Below are positions 1-13,544 of a stretch of DNA of 64,000 nt, piece after piece. Position 1 is the first letter of the stretch. The number at the start of each line of letters is the position of its first letter. Source of the stretch: Anseranas semipalmata (taxonomy: Eukaryota > Chordata > Aves > Anseriformes > Anseranatidae); contig VXAA01005250.1 in the NCBI GenBank assembly GCA_013399115.1, forward strand, positions 124,001 through 188,000. The letters run 5' to 3'. The notes below the pieces were generated by a model that was not told the origin of the DNA, did no database searches, and worked only from the letters and a program-made list of their open reading frames with translations. A program made the position numbers and the translations under genes.

Positions 1-1176
1 GTAAGGTAATTAATTTCACACTTGCAGTATGCTTTATACTGCAGCTTTTACATGGTAGCCTTATTTAAGTTGTATGCCATATTATGTTCTTAGGTGTCCA
101 CTAAAAGAGTGACCTTAGTACACAGAGGTCAGTGTTTATTAACTCTGCCAGTGAGCAGCGTACATACAAAATAAGCATTTATGTGGTAGTGTATGTACAT
201 GCGTGTCAAATGGCTGGCTAGCGAGACAGAGATTAAGCGATCACACTGCCATATAATTAGCCAGCACAACTCTGTTCTGTATCACATCTTTCTTTTATCT
301 TTGATGGGCTACAAATCCATCTGCCGTGAGACTAATTCTCACTTCCCAACCCACACTTCCCGGGAGACCAAGACATCCTATGGAGCAACTTCCCGAAGAT
401 ACATTTTTCCTCCGCCTCTGTGCAATTCTATATTCTGCTCCCACAAAGACACAAATCCAGTCATGCACCAGGCTGGTACCTTATAAGCCTCAGGGTGGGA
501 CCCTCTGTTCTGGCAGAAAGGGGGTGGTCACAGCTTCCCAGTGGGAATCAAACAGCAGCTTTCCCACCTGCAGTTATTCAGTTTTTAGAAATAAACTCAT
601 ATTTGGTTGCACTGGAAAATCCTCAGTGAGGGAGATGTTTATTCATGAGTGGCAGGAAGGAATGCAGGAAGCAATATCAGTAAGATCACATCTGTTTGCA
701 CACACTACAGCTGCGGAAAAATCCATAGGGCCACAGATTTTAAGGCTAGACGAGACTATTGAGAGCAACTTGTCTGACCTCCTGCGTCAGATTGAATTTC
801 ACCCAGTAATTGCTGTAATCAAGCCCAATGCTTCATAGTTAAACATAACATTCATAAAGGTCTGCAACTTTGCTGAAATATTTCTAAAGCACGGAGATTC
901 TACTGCAGTCCTTGGTAATCCATCCCACTGATTAATTACCTTCGCTTTCACATTTTTGTGATTTACTTGCAATTACTTGAAAAGAGAAGAAAGAAGAGAA
1001 ATTGGAGTTGCATTTTTTAACCTGGCATTGGATTGCAGGAACGATTTCACAGATGCTATATAACAAAGAGAACATCACCTCCATAGTCCTGCTCAGGACT
1101 ACAATTCTCAGCAATCAAAGAACTGTGCTCATATTGTATATTAAGATTATGAATATGTGGGGCCGAGGCTGTGTTG
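1..1176. other. Non-coding stretch with a possible LTR-like core
   Basis: No gene is recognised. This stretch holds the longest open frame of the window, 170 codons at 326-838 plus, overlapped by two shorter plus-strand frames (193-486 and 420-629). All three plus frames being partly open fits the locally higher GC rather than a coding signal, and the translation shows no domain, signal peptide or repeat I know. A TATA-like TTATAAG at 481-487 and an AATAAA at 590-595 lie 109 bases apart, an arrangement seen in retroviral-type LTRs. I could not find convincing TG...CA ends or a target-site duplication, so the LTR reading is only a hypothesis. Confidence 0.5.
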
Positions 1177-1202
1177 CTAGGATGTACACATCCTAGGATG
1201 TG
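1177..1202. repeat. Overlapping palindromes built from CTAGGATGT
   Basis: CTAGGATGT occurs forward at 1177-1185, inverted at 1188-1196 and forward again at 1193-1201. The right half, CACATCCTAGGATGTG at 1187-1202, is a perfect 16-base palindrome. The left pair forms 9-bp arms around a 2-base centre. Either arrangement could extrude as a small cruciform. The sequence does not show whether a protein binds here. Confidence 0.75.
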
Positions 1203-4200
1203 CTATCACAAAACAGACCAGCATTAAATCCAATCTTTCTGCCTATGGCACTACACTGTGCTTCATGTGCATCTCTTTGCCCACAGTCTGAGGTATGCAT
1301 TTCATGGATTTGGTTTGGTGTATACAATCTATGTTGTTTCTAACTTTGTGGTCTTTCAGCTGACTATCTTAAAAAACAGTATGTGATTGGAACCACATGG
1401 TTCAAGTGCTCTTGATTTTTCTGTGTCATACAGCCAAATCCTTCAAACTTTCCAGAGTCAACTATTTATGAGCTTAGAGGTCACAGCAGATTTGCCAGCT
1501 TTGGTAGTTTTGTTTGTTTGCTTGTTTGTTTTGGAGGAAATTGGAGTAATCTTGAGAAAAACTTCAATCAGCTCCTGCTACACTGGTGCTGGTTGTGGAA
1601 GTTCTGTGATATTGGTGATTTTGCAAATTATTTTCTTTGACATCAAGCAAAATGTAATACTTTGAGTTTCATTTTTTATTGAGAACGATGTGAAGATAGA
1701 GCTGTCTGAATGCATCAGCTTGGGCGAATTTTTCTCCTGTGCTGCGATATGAAGTTTAGCATGTTTAACAGTGTAACTGAAGGGGAACATAAGCGCTGAA
1801 ATATACAGCACTGCCTAAGAGCTATGCAGCCACTCATGGGACCACAGAGCTCAGCCAGCCATTTTGTGACATTTAGAAAAGACATTTTGCCACACACTGA
1901 GTCACTTTGGGAATGCCAGTACACTCAAAAAGATTAGGGCTCCTATGTATTTCACCTTTGTGCTCATGCTCCTACAAAACTTACTGCCATTGAACCTCAC
2001 AGGTGAAAGCTGATGGGGAAAAGTAAGTGCTCCTTAGAGGGCTGTCCCTTCTGCCATGGATGAATTTGGATTAAATGTGCAAAAATACATCCTTGGAATA
2101 GAAGAGATCAAAATGCCTGGAGACCCATAGGAAAAGCTCCCTCACCTTTCACTGTTTAAGATAAGCTTCACTTGCATCATCCTACTACAAACAAAGAAAA
2201 CATTTTCTTGCAACCCTTTCCCTAAAGAATTAGAAAATATTTTAATTTCTCTTTGTGCTGCCTGTATACTCAAAAGAGTTTGTGGGAATCTGTCAGTCAA
2301 ATGAGTATTGTTCCTTGGCTATCCACTCTTTTGTTGATCTCATTAGTCAGTTTGATTGACAAGAGAAAGTATTTTGGTTATGTTTATTATGGAGAATTTT
2401 AACTGCCATTAAAATTCCAAAGACAAATAAGTTCATCTTTTTCCCCAGTGTCACTGAGACATTTAAACAATAGCAGTGATTAATTTAAACTGAAAACTAA
2501 GTTGTGGTTCCTTGTAAATCCAAATGCCCTTTCCCCCCATTTAAAGTCATTAATTATCTTAGTGACTTGTAAATTCCTTGCTGAGCCTGGAATATTATGA
2601 TCAACATGTTGCTATTCAGAGAAAATGTCTGTTTTTCCAGCCATCTGCTTAGGTCAAATTCAGCTTACATTGACTGCAGTGTGCAACCTGCCCCATGGCC
2701 AAGGAAGAAGTCATTTTATTCTTTAGCAGTTGACATATCCCACAGGTAAGCAGATTTTCAAATGCTGCTATATATAACTAAAAATGTACAAATCAGTCCT
2801 TACTACTCCTAACTACCCATACATCATGAGCACTTATTTACAAGTTTCTGTTCCACTTATATACACACATGTAGAGAGGCCTATAGAGGGATGAAGTTTT
2901 ATCCAGGGTGAAGAAAGTGAGTTGTTCCAGCACTTCCTTGTGATTTCTGACACTATCGCTATCATGACCATCTGCACAACGTCCACTACATCCACCTCTC
3001 AGAAGTAAAAAATAATAATAATAAAAAAAGACTGCCCTGGTTATAAATCCAAGTGACTAAGAGAAAGAAAAACCTTTAGAAATGTAGTGTTCAAAGGGTG
3101 ATGGTTCTGTGATAGGAATTTCAAAAGCAGTGCATTTCAGTCTAATATATTTGAAGGAAAGAAAAGCAGCTTGCATAAGGCAAATGAAATTGATTAGTCA
3201 AAGATAAAGAGATGATACAAGCAGTAAGAAAAGACATCTGAAACAAAAGTTTTTATGCAAAGTGACTTCAAATAGAGATCGTATAATGCTTTTAACTATC
3301 TTATATAAAGGAAAGACTATATGTTGAGGAAGTCTTATGGAGACTTGTACCAAATATTTTCTCCACACTTGGGCGACCTAAGTAACTTGATGTGGAAAAT
3401 TATATCATGTGATTATCTTAATGATAATATCCCATCTGTGTGGCCAGACTTAAACCAAAGGACAGAAGAGTTGAAATCCCCAGAAAACAAACAACAAATA
3501 TACAAAACCAGGCAAAGATAAAACAGCTCAGGTGAACAGCTTCAAAGGGTTTATCTTCAAAGAACTTGGCTGGGCCACCAATTTGGAGAGAGCTATCTAC
3601 CTGGATATGAAGGTGGTTTTCTATTCTTAAGCACAGGATGAGAAGTCATTTAACTATTACAGAGCCTCAAGCCAGAGAAGAGAGTAAAATGCCAACAAGA
3701 ATGTCACTGACAGTAGTGAGTCAAGCTGTAAGAGAAGTGAAGAGAGAGAAAAAGAAGTCTCAGCAAGGAAGACTACTTAATTCAGCCCAGAGATGGAAGT
3801 TAGCAGGCTATGAAATGTACCAACCTTTTCAAGAAAAGAAGAAATAGGTTTTTATTATTTAACTCCTTGATACAGTGTATGGTAGAAGATCACCGTTAAG
3901 ACAGAAAGTACATTACATATTCTCTCTCAGCAGCCAACAAGAGCACTTTCCTCCCCACTTTACAAGATTAAACCAATGGAAAATATGAGAAAATGTGTGA
4001 GGTTTGAGGCCATATCCAAATGCCTGAAACATGCTTACAAGTCCTATTTGTCATTTTTCATGCCTGCCTGCGAGGTCACTGTTCTCTAGATGTCTACAAC
4101 ACATCTCTTGTAGGCGTCTTCTCTTCAGATCAGATGGTCAACATAAGCAAGGCAAGCTGTCAGGCACATGCTTGCCTATTTATTTATTTTTTTTGTGCAA

Positions 4201-6140
4201 GTCTAGTAAAAGACATACCTCTGCCCACGAACCTTTTCTTACTTATTTGTCATTAGTTAGCTTTGCTGCCCTCACTGCCAACCTGCTTTGTGATCATGTC
4301 CTAAAGAAACTGCACAAAGCTACTGGAATCAAGGAAACTGCCTACAGGAAAAATGGCTCCTCTTTCAAAGGTGAAGGCCAAGATCAAAGCAGGATCATAA
4401 CACATGACAGAATTCCTGCACCTTATAAAAGGAGAAAGCTGTATAAAGCCTTGTAGGTACAAACCCTTTGGCCCCTGAAAGGGTGGATTAAATTCTGCTT
4501 ACTAATATTTGTAAGACAACTATATAAAAACTTTTCTCACAGAGATGAATGGTGAGAATAAGTGAATTCCTTGCAGCTTAAGCCATTCATTACCCACCAC
4601 GCCATCTGAGCACATACATGTCAAAAGCGTTAGTATGTTTTTACACCTGTTCTGTGATTGTGCATAAGACTTTCTTCAGGGTGACTTCTACTGTTATAAC
4701 AGAAATATGCCACAAAACCACGCAGTCACAAACCTTTATATTGCCTTCCAATTTTTTTTTTCCCTTCACATTAGAGATTAAGTAGGACTAACAAGAAAGA
4801 AAAGCTCTAAGCATACAGTGTCCACAGACCAAGCATTGCAGTTAAGAGAAGAAAGATCTCACCTTTCACTTGTTTCCCTAACTAGATACTAGTGCTGATC
4901 CCTACACCCAGATTAGAAGATGGCAGTTATCAGGTTTTGTGGCACTAGAAAGGCAGTCACTAAAGTGGAGGATGCTGCTCATATCTTTTAGCATCCTCAC
5001 AAGTGTTTTGTTTACTCCAGTTACGACGACTCCGCACTCTGAAAAAGCTATCGCTCTCTCAAATATACAAATACATATACACTCCATGACACGAGAAGAA
5101 GAAGATATTATAACGAAGGGGACATGATAAAAAGAATCCATCAGAGATGACTTCAGTATGGATATAGGAGTATAGTGAATGGACAAAAGCCACATGTGAG
5201 GTAAGCAAAACGCTGAGTTTGGGCCTGGATCCAGAGAAAGCCTTGGTGGATGCATCTTTTTTCAATAATGAACTCCCACTACAGCCTACGCTTTATGAGT
5301 CTGACACATCTAAATTACGTTCAGCAACACTTAAATGTTGAAATAATAGGATAAATTCAAACCAATTAGAGAGCATATGGAATATTGCCTTCCTAATGGT
5401 ATGCATAAGCATCTCCTGTCAGTTTTATCAGATTAAAGACCCCAAGCGCTGGCAGTGATCAGATCTGCAGTGATAAATGGGCACAGGGGTATGAGCAGAG
5501 TTGCATGTGATCTTTGAGGTGGGTCTAACACATGAGAAGGAATCTGCATTGCAGTTGGAAAATACTCCCTTTGTCTCAAGAAAGCTGGGAATTCGGCCCA
5601 AATTCTCAGCCTAATCAAGGACTGTTATTTTACCAGTTTGATGCCTTGGAAGGAACACATTTTTCTTTTGTCATCTGGGCATTGCTGTCCCAAGATGCAT
5701 GCCCCAAAGAACACCCCAATTAACCTTCAAGTGACAATGAAAGGCTTTCTTTCCATTCTTCCTGTATGCAATAACAATAGTAAAAGAAATTCAGTTTTAA
5801 GCACAGAAACGTCACAACAGGAGAAGATAAAAAGGTATATGAACCTCTTTAAAATAACACAAAGCAAAAACAAAGCACCAGCAAAATTATCAAAACATTA
5901 CCCTGAGGCAGACACCCAGCATGAAAAAATTTTGCCCAAGCCACTTAAGTTTGGCAAAATTACAAAAAATAAATAAAAAAGGGGATGTGTTGCCACCTCT
6001 ACGTTCAATAATGATGGATTTTAAATAAACCATCACAGCTACAGTAGTTCTTTGTACACTTTAGTTGGTTCCCCAAGGATTTATTACTATCATTTTGTGC
6101 ATGTTAAATCAATCCAAGGTTTTTAAGACCCTTGAATGTG
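1203..6140. other. Unique-looking non-coding DNA
   Basis: I recognise no gene or well-preserved repeat here. The longest open frame is 141 codons (4031-4456 plus), with no recognisable domain. A short AAT-rich microsatellite sits at 3006-3027. Around 2650-2690 there is a phrase resembling old reptile/bird repeat debris (AGGTCAAATTCAGC followed by a GACTGCAGTG-like motif), too short to call. Confidence 0.5.
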
Positions 6141-6144
6141 AAGT

Positions 6145-6265
6145 GTAAGATTCCCAGATCCTCACTAGCCGCAATTTTGAGTTTCAGCCCCAAGAACTGC
6201 AGTGAAGTTAAATCAGGGTAAATCATCCCGTAGTTGCCCAACTGAGAGTCTGGTGTGTATACCTG
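6145..6265. repeat. Possible ancient amniote palindromic repeat
   Basis: The left side carries CAGATCCTCACTAGC and the right side an opposing CAACTGAGAGTCTGG, about 85 bases apart. In between lies a segment resembling the 'small side-chain' of a repeat common in turtle, crocodile and bird DNA that starts AGATCCTCAGCTGG and ends CCAGCTGAGGATCT. The match is degraded and rests on memory of that pattern, so this call is tentative. Confidence 0.35.
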
Positions 6266-6269
6266 TTTT

Positions 6270-9200
6270 AACCAGTTGAAAATGCCCTGTCTACAACTTT
6301 GATTCAAGATGCACCGTGCCACTTGAAATGCTTCCAGGCATCCTTTGATTGTCTCCTGTTACCTGCCTGCAAAGATACTCATCAGCATACTGGGGTGCTG
6401 CCCTAGGCACAGCGCCAGCATCATCTCAGCCCCAAAGCCCATCTAGTGAGTGAACCCCAAAGAAAAGGTCCTTCTTCTCTGGAAACCCTTAGCTGCTGGA
6501 ACACTCCCTCAAACACCAGTAAAATATTCTGGCCCATACTGGTTCCGTCCCCAGGAAGTTGCACACATAGCCCCCAGCAGCATGGACTAGAAGGTCATGT
6601 GCCCTGTCAGGCATGTAGACCTATCAAGAAAGCATGCATCATCTCATCAACAGTTGCATTAGCAGAATAGCTTGAAATATTTAGGATCCTGGCATAGAAA
6701 TGATACAAGACTAATTAAGCAGCCTACAAGTCTCTTAAAAGTCAGCCAGTAATAGGAATGCAATTCCCCTGCTAATCCTTAGTTCCTTCTTTTACAAGAC
6801 ACATTCCACCTGTGTTCCTTCATCTCCAGCTCTCTCTTTACTTCTCAACCCTTTTTGGAAGTGCCTCCTCCAAAAGGCAATTCAGCTCCAGTGATTTAAG
6901 TAAATGCAGGCTGGAGAGACTATGCTGCCAACTCTCAGATTTTTTTCCAGTAGTCACACAATACTTGTCATTTTCTTTTTGCTCCTGGAGGCACCTGATT
7001 AAATGATCCATTCAGTTTTAATTTAAACACATTTTTAAAAGCAGCTCTCCAGCAGTCCTGACAGCAAAGAAAACTTTGAAGACTTAATCCAATATGCAGA
7101 AGAAAAGTAAAAATACATTAAGATAACTAATTTTTGAAAATCTCATGATTGGCAGGAGTTTGGCTTTTCAACATCTGCGGTCACCATTGTTCTCCACTAT
7201 TAGCTAGGGTCAAAATGAAAATTTAAGAGTACTTAATGAAACCTATTTTTCCTGCAGCCTATATGCTTGGAAAGTGCCGTTACATGTGTTTCATGTTCTG
7301 AGAAGTAACAGTACAGTGTGATTAAATACTGGCCCGTTCCAATCCCTCACTGATGCAAAATCCATCGTCTATTTACATACTTCATCTGGCTTCTTGACTT
7401 ACCCAAAGAATAAGTGTACAATCAGCCATATAACTTTCCCCATACTGTTTTGCTAATACTTCTCCCTTGCTTGTGAGACACATTTGCTCCAGGAGCAATC
7501 CTCAGCTGCTGCCAAAGCTTCAGTCCCAGTTATGGCAACAGGCTCTGAGCACGAGGCTCAGACACAAGACCTCTGCAGGAGAAAAGCAGCTAGATTCCTA
7601 GAATACCACTGATTTAATGACACCACAGCCTGCCTTTACATACACTTTCCTAGCACTAGAAGGTTATGATTAAACTCACCAATAACTAGTCACAACACAA
7701 TGTAATGCAAACAGTAAAGTACTTTCTGATCATACAAACAAAATGGTATCGATTAAGGGATCAGGTGACTTAACAAATAACAAGAAAAGCTTATTTCTCT
7801 TGATATAATTGTGGTAGTGATCCCCTAAAAGGCTATGATGTTAGAAGTTTCAGACTGACCCGCCTCTTCCTTCCTCAGGTCTTTATGGGGACTCAAGATT
7901 CTGTCTCTTGCATTTATTTTATTCTTTGGTTGGAGGAACAGGACAGGGATTTCCAACCTTGTAAAATATAGCTATCAAATGAACATAAGTTAAAAAGAAA
8001 ACATCTTTTGCGGCAAAATGAGGAGTGGGGACAGATGAAAAACATGCAGATTCACTTAAAAGAGCAAAATTAATAATTATCACACTATTTCCTTTAATCT
8101 CTCTGTGTTGAAAAGCAAACAGAGCATGTTATTTTCACACATCAGAATTTGTTTTTATTGCAGCTACCAACAACAGTTGTTGATGGAAGAGGGGGCAAAA
8201 TAAGGTGACTTTAAAAGCATTCCTTCTTAAGGAACTATGTAAAAGTTACCAGGGCATAAAACTGGAATAATGGCCTGCCATAAACTCTACCTTCAGACTT
8301 TTGACAGTAAAATTTGATGGGAGTAATACATCTGCATCCTAAACCAACAGAGAGTGGTCCCTTTGTTTTCACTCAGGAAAAAAAAAAAAAGCATAACCTA
8401 GCTGTGCTCATACCGTATGCCATGTGAAAGTGAAATTTCAGAAAATCGGAAAGACTGTATAGCCACACGGGCAACAAAATCACTAAATTTTTTACACAGT
8501 AAATGAAACTTTTCTCCCCTCCTCCAGTCATGCAAGTTTCCTGGCTGCTGAGCCATATACCGTGGAGCCTCACCCATCTCTATCGCTGTTTGCATCGGTA
8601 AAAATTACCACCACAGAAATATGGTGCAAGCAGAGACTCCTAAGATACTCTGTTCTCCCGTGCGAGATGCTGTTCTGGCAAAAGGCTAACCCAAAGGAAG
8701 AGGCACAGCAGCACATGCTGCCTTCCCACCAGAGCAAAGGCCAGCCCTGAAGAGGCAGAGTAGCAGATCTGCAGCACTGGCACAGCTGAACCAGTGCCCC
8801 CCTCCTTATGCCACCCTCTCTTTGCATTGGTGTGTGCAAATCCTCATGCAACCTTGCAGGAAGTAGGACTTGGGGACCTCCTGGATGCATGTATTTTTCA
8901 TCGTCTTGTATCGGCACAAAAAGAACCACACTGTTAGAAGGGGAGCAGCTAAAGCAAGCATAAATGCAGCAAACTGCAGAATCTTTATCATGAAGCAAAG
9001 CAGCCCAATAAACCCCTCCAGATTCAGACTTTATACCTCAGAAGACTGCAGGTGTGTATTTACTTTTGCATTATGCGATTTTTCCAGCACGACTCTGTGG
9101 TGTCAGAGCTGACAGCAGGGTGGCCAGGGTGCCACACCGCCTGCTAGATGTCTGCTCCCCTGTACGCCTGTTACTGACAGGGACTGTACAGCACAAGCGC

Positions 9201-11635
9201 AGGCACAGTTCTCTACCCAGAATTTGGGATGACGACACTTGTCTTCTGACACGTATGTGGGAGAACTGAGTGGTACATCTCAGCAAAAAAATGCAGAGAG
9301 ATCATTTGAGAACGCTGAAGCCCCACGAATAAAGGAGATTTAATCACCCAGCTGCTCCCCGTTTGACTCCTCTCACTTCTAGCTGACTGCTACACAGTGC
9401 CCAAGGCACTCTTCTGCTCCCCATGCCAGCACCTGAGCTCTGCACTTGCCAGGGCTCGAAGGCTCCGGAGACTTGACTCCTCCTCACACAGGAAGGAGCC
9501 GCGCTGATGAGCAGGTTGCCTACTGCACCTCCATGCATGTGGAGGCAGAGACAGAATTCACACCATTTTGCAAAGCTCTGTCACACTACATTGCTATATT
9601 ACAACGTGCAATCATCAAACAGTTTGTTCAATTCCTTCTTGATTAAATTCAGCTTCATTAAACCTAAGTAATGACTCTGTTTTATTTTAATAGCAACCAT
9701 ATTTCCATTCTAAGTGTCTTCCTGAATATTGTCTTCCCATTTTAGACCTTTCCATGACCTGTAAGCAGATTCATGTCCCATCCCATTTTTCATTTCCCTT
9801 CTCATTTTATTTCTTTCCATGCAGGCAGCTTCCTCCCTATGAACTTTGTTGAAGCATCTCTCTGGTTCCTGCCTTTCAGTATCTCCAGGGGTCTGATTGT
9901 GCATGCAGCCCTTGAAGCTGAATCAAACAGGCACCTTTGTCCTGAGATGATGGAAAGTTAGCTGCTTTGATTCCTGTTGCTATTGCATGCAGCGGATAAA
10001 AGTGGTAATGCTTAGACAAATCAGACGTTTTTCCTGGTGATTGTGTAACTCTGCTCAGGTGCCGTTTTTATACAAACATGATCTTTCTGCACAAGTTACT
10101 TACTTCACCTAATTACCATTCCTTCAATACGTTGATTTGCACTTAATATAAAGCACATACAAACATGCTACAGTGCAGAAGGGGGGAAGGGACAATGAGA
10201 CAAAAACCTGCAGGTACCTAAAACAGGCAGAGGAAGCTGGAGCACAAGCAGCTTCAGCTCTCTTCACTAAGGCGACAAGCGCTGAGCACAAAGGTGTGCT
10301 GGTGCTGGCACATGGGTAATTGCTTCTCAGAGATTCCCACAACCTCCCCATGCACCTCTTTCCTGCAGCCTGGGCGACCCTTCATAAATACTTTGTGCGT
10401 GAGAAATGGCTGCTTTTAAGTAGCTAGAAGCTTTGGTAAGGACACGTGTTTTCAGTGAACAGATTGCTGCCAGAAGAGGCGAGAATATTGAAGTAAATGA
10501 AAAGCAAAGGCACTGTGGAGCCCCACATGCTGTGTACATGGGGACACATGGGTGGAAACAGGGGTGCTCTGCCCTCCTTTTCACTCATCATTGGATCTTT
10601 CCTTTCTGTTTCTTCTGGACAGTGTCCTTGAATTCTCCTTCCATGTATGTTTATATCATGGGAGAACAGGGAAGCTTACTTTAAAGCTATTTTAACAGCT
10701 TTTTTTTTTCGCCTTTTTTTTAATGACACTTTGAGCCAATAGAGGTCTGCTTACTGTTTGGATAGCATATATAATCTAAAGAGGATTAATGTGGTGCTGA
10801 TTACTAGGCTAAAGTGGATCAAAAATGTTACAGCATAATGTACCCTATCTAAATATTAATATATCTAATTATAATAGCTGCAGTTTTAGAGTTATACTTC
10901 TGTTGTTCTAGAATTTTCATTCATTTCAGTAGCAATATAATCACTTTATGTTAAAATTGCTCCTACTTTACCCTGGATGACTTTCAGAGAAGCAGAAGCT
11001 TTTTCTAACAATATGTCAGGCTTCAAAGCAAGAAACTGTAAAGACTTGAAGCAAATTTTGACCAGAGATGAGAGGGCTGCTACTCTGTACAATTTCCTTA
11101 CACTGAAGCAATTTTGTTGCTGACACTGTAGGTTTTATTTGTAGTTAAAATAAATAAAATTGCTTTATTTGGTGAATAACTATTAAAGAATGAAATAATC
11201 TGCATAGAAACCAGAAGATTTCTTTTCTTAAACCTGGATGATTTCATGAGTTGGCTTACAGCACAGTTCTGCAAGGCTATATTAGCAGAGAGACAGAGAG
11301 AGCAATCTGTGGGGGGAGAGGCATATCAACCAGTAAGTGTGTGGGTGGGAACTTCTTAAACTCAAATTGCTTTTGATGGAAAAGTATCTTGCAGTTATCC
11401 CATAGGTGGGCATGACTGATATAGCTGAAAACCCAGGAAGTACAAGTCAAAATGAGGGGGATTCTAAACATTTTTTTTTTAAATCATGGTTGATCAGATA
11501 GTCTTAATCATTAGGTTTCAGCTTGACACGGTAACAGAGAGAACAGACCTCAAATCTGAAGTGCAAGTATTTACCATTGAAAAGTCAATTCCTCTGTCAC
11601 TTGCTCTGGCAATAGTATCACTATAATTATGAGTT
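6270..11635. other. Non-coding DNA with a GC-richer middle (about 8.5-10.6 kb)
   Basis: No gene is supported. Between about 8500 and 10600 the sequence is richer in GC and has longer open frames by composition: 142 codons at 8570-8998 minus and 85 codons at 10327-10584 minus. A 61-codon minus frame at 8806-8991 begins with a short basic residue then a hydrophobic run, resembling a signal peptide or single membrane helix. It has no family match, no visible splice context and no preserved neighbours. An A12 tract lies near 8380-8391. I see no recognisable transposon in this interval. Confidence 0.5.
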
Positions 11636-11639
11636 TAAT

Positions 11640-11900
11640 ATCTGAAATTCGTTGATTTCATATTTGCATGCATGTATGCTAACTAAAATTAATTAATTTT
11701 AATTGCATACACCAATTACAACATCAGGCTCATTTTCCAACATATTATTCCTCGCTGATTACATATCCTCTAAGATTGCTTTAATTTTTCATTTTGTGCT
11801 TTAAAGTCAAAGAATAATATGTATTTCTAATTAAGCTCACTTACATATCTCACTGCTGATTAAATCACTATTTAATATTTTATAACACAAGCCACCTTTA
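11640..11900. promoter_or_regulatory. Candidate conserved non-coding element with homeodomain/POU motifs
   Basis: This AT-rich but non-repetitive block contains a consensus octamer, ATTTGCAT (11662-11669), of the type bound by POU factors. Directly after it is an 18-base perfect palindrome, TAAAATTAATTAATTTTA (11684-11701), whose core TTAATTAA holds a homeodomain TAATTA site. Further TAAT-type cores (CTAATTAAG near 11828) and a GCTGATTA repeated at about 11755 and 11853 follow. This texture is common in deeply conserved vertebrate enhancers near developmental genes. Conservation itself cannot be seen from one sequence, so the regulatory role is inference. Confidence 0.35.
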
Positions 11901-13540
11901 ATTTCCCCCACTGAGAGCAAAAGCCTTGCAAACTCTCTTCTTTCTCCCCTCAGCTTCACCGACCTTGCCATTGCTATGTTGCTACAGGCATATTTCTTCC
12001 ATCTTCACAGCAGAATGTCAATGAACCACCTCGTTGACAGGAATTCATCCTTGGGGGAAAGCAAGCACCTTACTGACCAAAGGTCCTGGTCTGAAGAAAT
12101 CAGCAACCTGCCACCATCACTAGAAGAAAAGAAACAGACATTCAGGAGAGATTTTTAGCAGTGTCTTAATGGGATTGCAGGTCTTGCTGAGTGTCTCTAG
12201 AGCTGACACGTTTCAAATCTTTTAGGGGATTCTGGAAGTCCCCTGTTGATCACCACCAAACCTGGGCTGAATGCTGCAAAATGAAAATGGTATTCTCCTC
12301 TCTCTCTCCCATTCAGCACAGCAGGGGGAAATTTGTCAGTCCTCAGCCAGGACTGCATTAGTATTCCCGAAGTCTTAACATAAATTAGTAGAAAATCTGG
12401 AGGAGAAGTCCCAAACCTGCTTCTACTCGCCCATGTGTTGTACAGCTTGGGCTGTACAAGCTAAATAGTCTCATTTCTACCACATGATTCCTGGGACAAC
12501 AAAAAGAAAGGTAAACCAGATTAAATCCTTAACAAATTTGACTTAGCCAAAAGAAGAAATGAAGTCCCTAGTAGCTCAGAACTTGACCCAGACTTCACTG
12601 AAATCCCTGGGAAACTTCTGATTATGTCGTTAGAACCATGATTAATCCCATACACAATGGATACACATATTTCTTGTTACTGGGATAGATTTAGGAAGAT
12701 CAGTGCTGATTTCTGCTCTGTATGAAATCAAAACATTCCCAGCATCCCTGTTTGCAGGCACAGCACTTTTTTTTTTCATCTAGTTATTAAGAGAGTTTTT
12801 TAAATTAAGAAAATTTGTCTAAATTACTTGTTAAACTATTCCTTTGGACACGTAACTCTTTCTTGGCATCTAATTAGATGTCTAGAGACTCAGCGGCCCA
12901 GATTCATCACACCTAACCCTTGGCATGTCAGTAAAGTGCTGGATCCCTCCCAGTCTAGAGGAGGAGACAGCAGTCTCCAGAGCACAGTTCATCCCAGCTA
13001 GGTTTGGAGAGGGATGCTGCTACTAAAAAAGTCTCTCAAAACCACTGAGTGAACTGGGAGAAAAATCAGGACCAGAAGACTTTGCACACTAGGTTTGGGA
13101 CTGAAAAGCAGAATTGAACAAAAAAGTACATATCAGTGCTCATACTTGATGGTACCAACACAGGAAGACACAATCAAAAGAAACATATACTGGTAAAACC
13201 ATTAAAAATGACATCTGAGGGCAAACAGAAGATATAAGAAAGAAAAATTGGGACAGAGATAAAAACAGAGGAAAAACTTAGAAAAGAAATAGAGTAGGAA
13301 GGAGCAATGTATATTTAAAAACATCCCTGTCTCCCACCCCTGCAAAATAAAGAAGTCATTTATATTCACTTTTCTTCTTAAAACTGGATGATTATGCAGG
13401 CTATGTTAGAGATGTAGGTAAATACTGTTGCTGTGTCCAATAGGTTAGCATAATCCTTCTGAGGAAAAAACCCATATGCCACCTAAACTAAGAATGATGA
13501 GCCAGCAGACTTTCTCAGAATATATATATAAAAAAGAAGT
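11901..13540. other. Non-coding DNA, traces of old repeats only
   Basis: No gene is recognised; the longest open frame is a 60-codon one at 11976-12158. Near 12890-12935 the phrase GCCCAGATTCATCACACCTA resembles old amniote repeat debris, but it is too short and divergent to define an element. Confidence 0.45.
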
Positions 13541-13544
13541 TTGA

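Noticed and set aside
8570..8998. 142-codon minus-strand frame, and the 61-codon signal-peptide-like frame inside its region (8806-8991)
   Set aside because: Locally GC-rich sequence lengthens open frames. The two lie in different phases, and neither resembles a known protein.
9000..9370. AATAAA-bearing GC-rich stretch as an LTR
   Set aside because: No TATA box at suitable spacing and no LTR-like ends were found.
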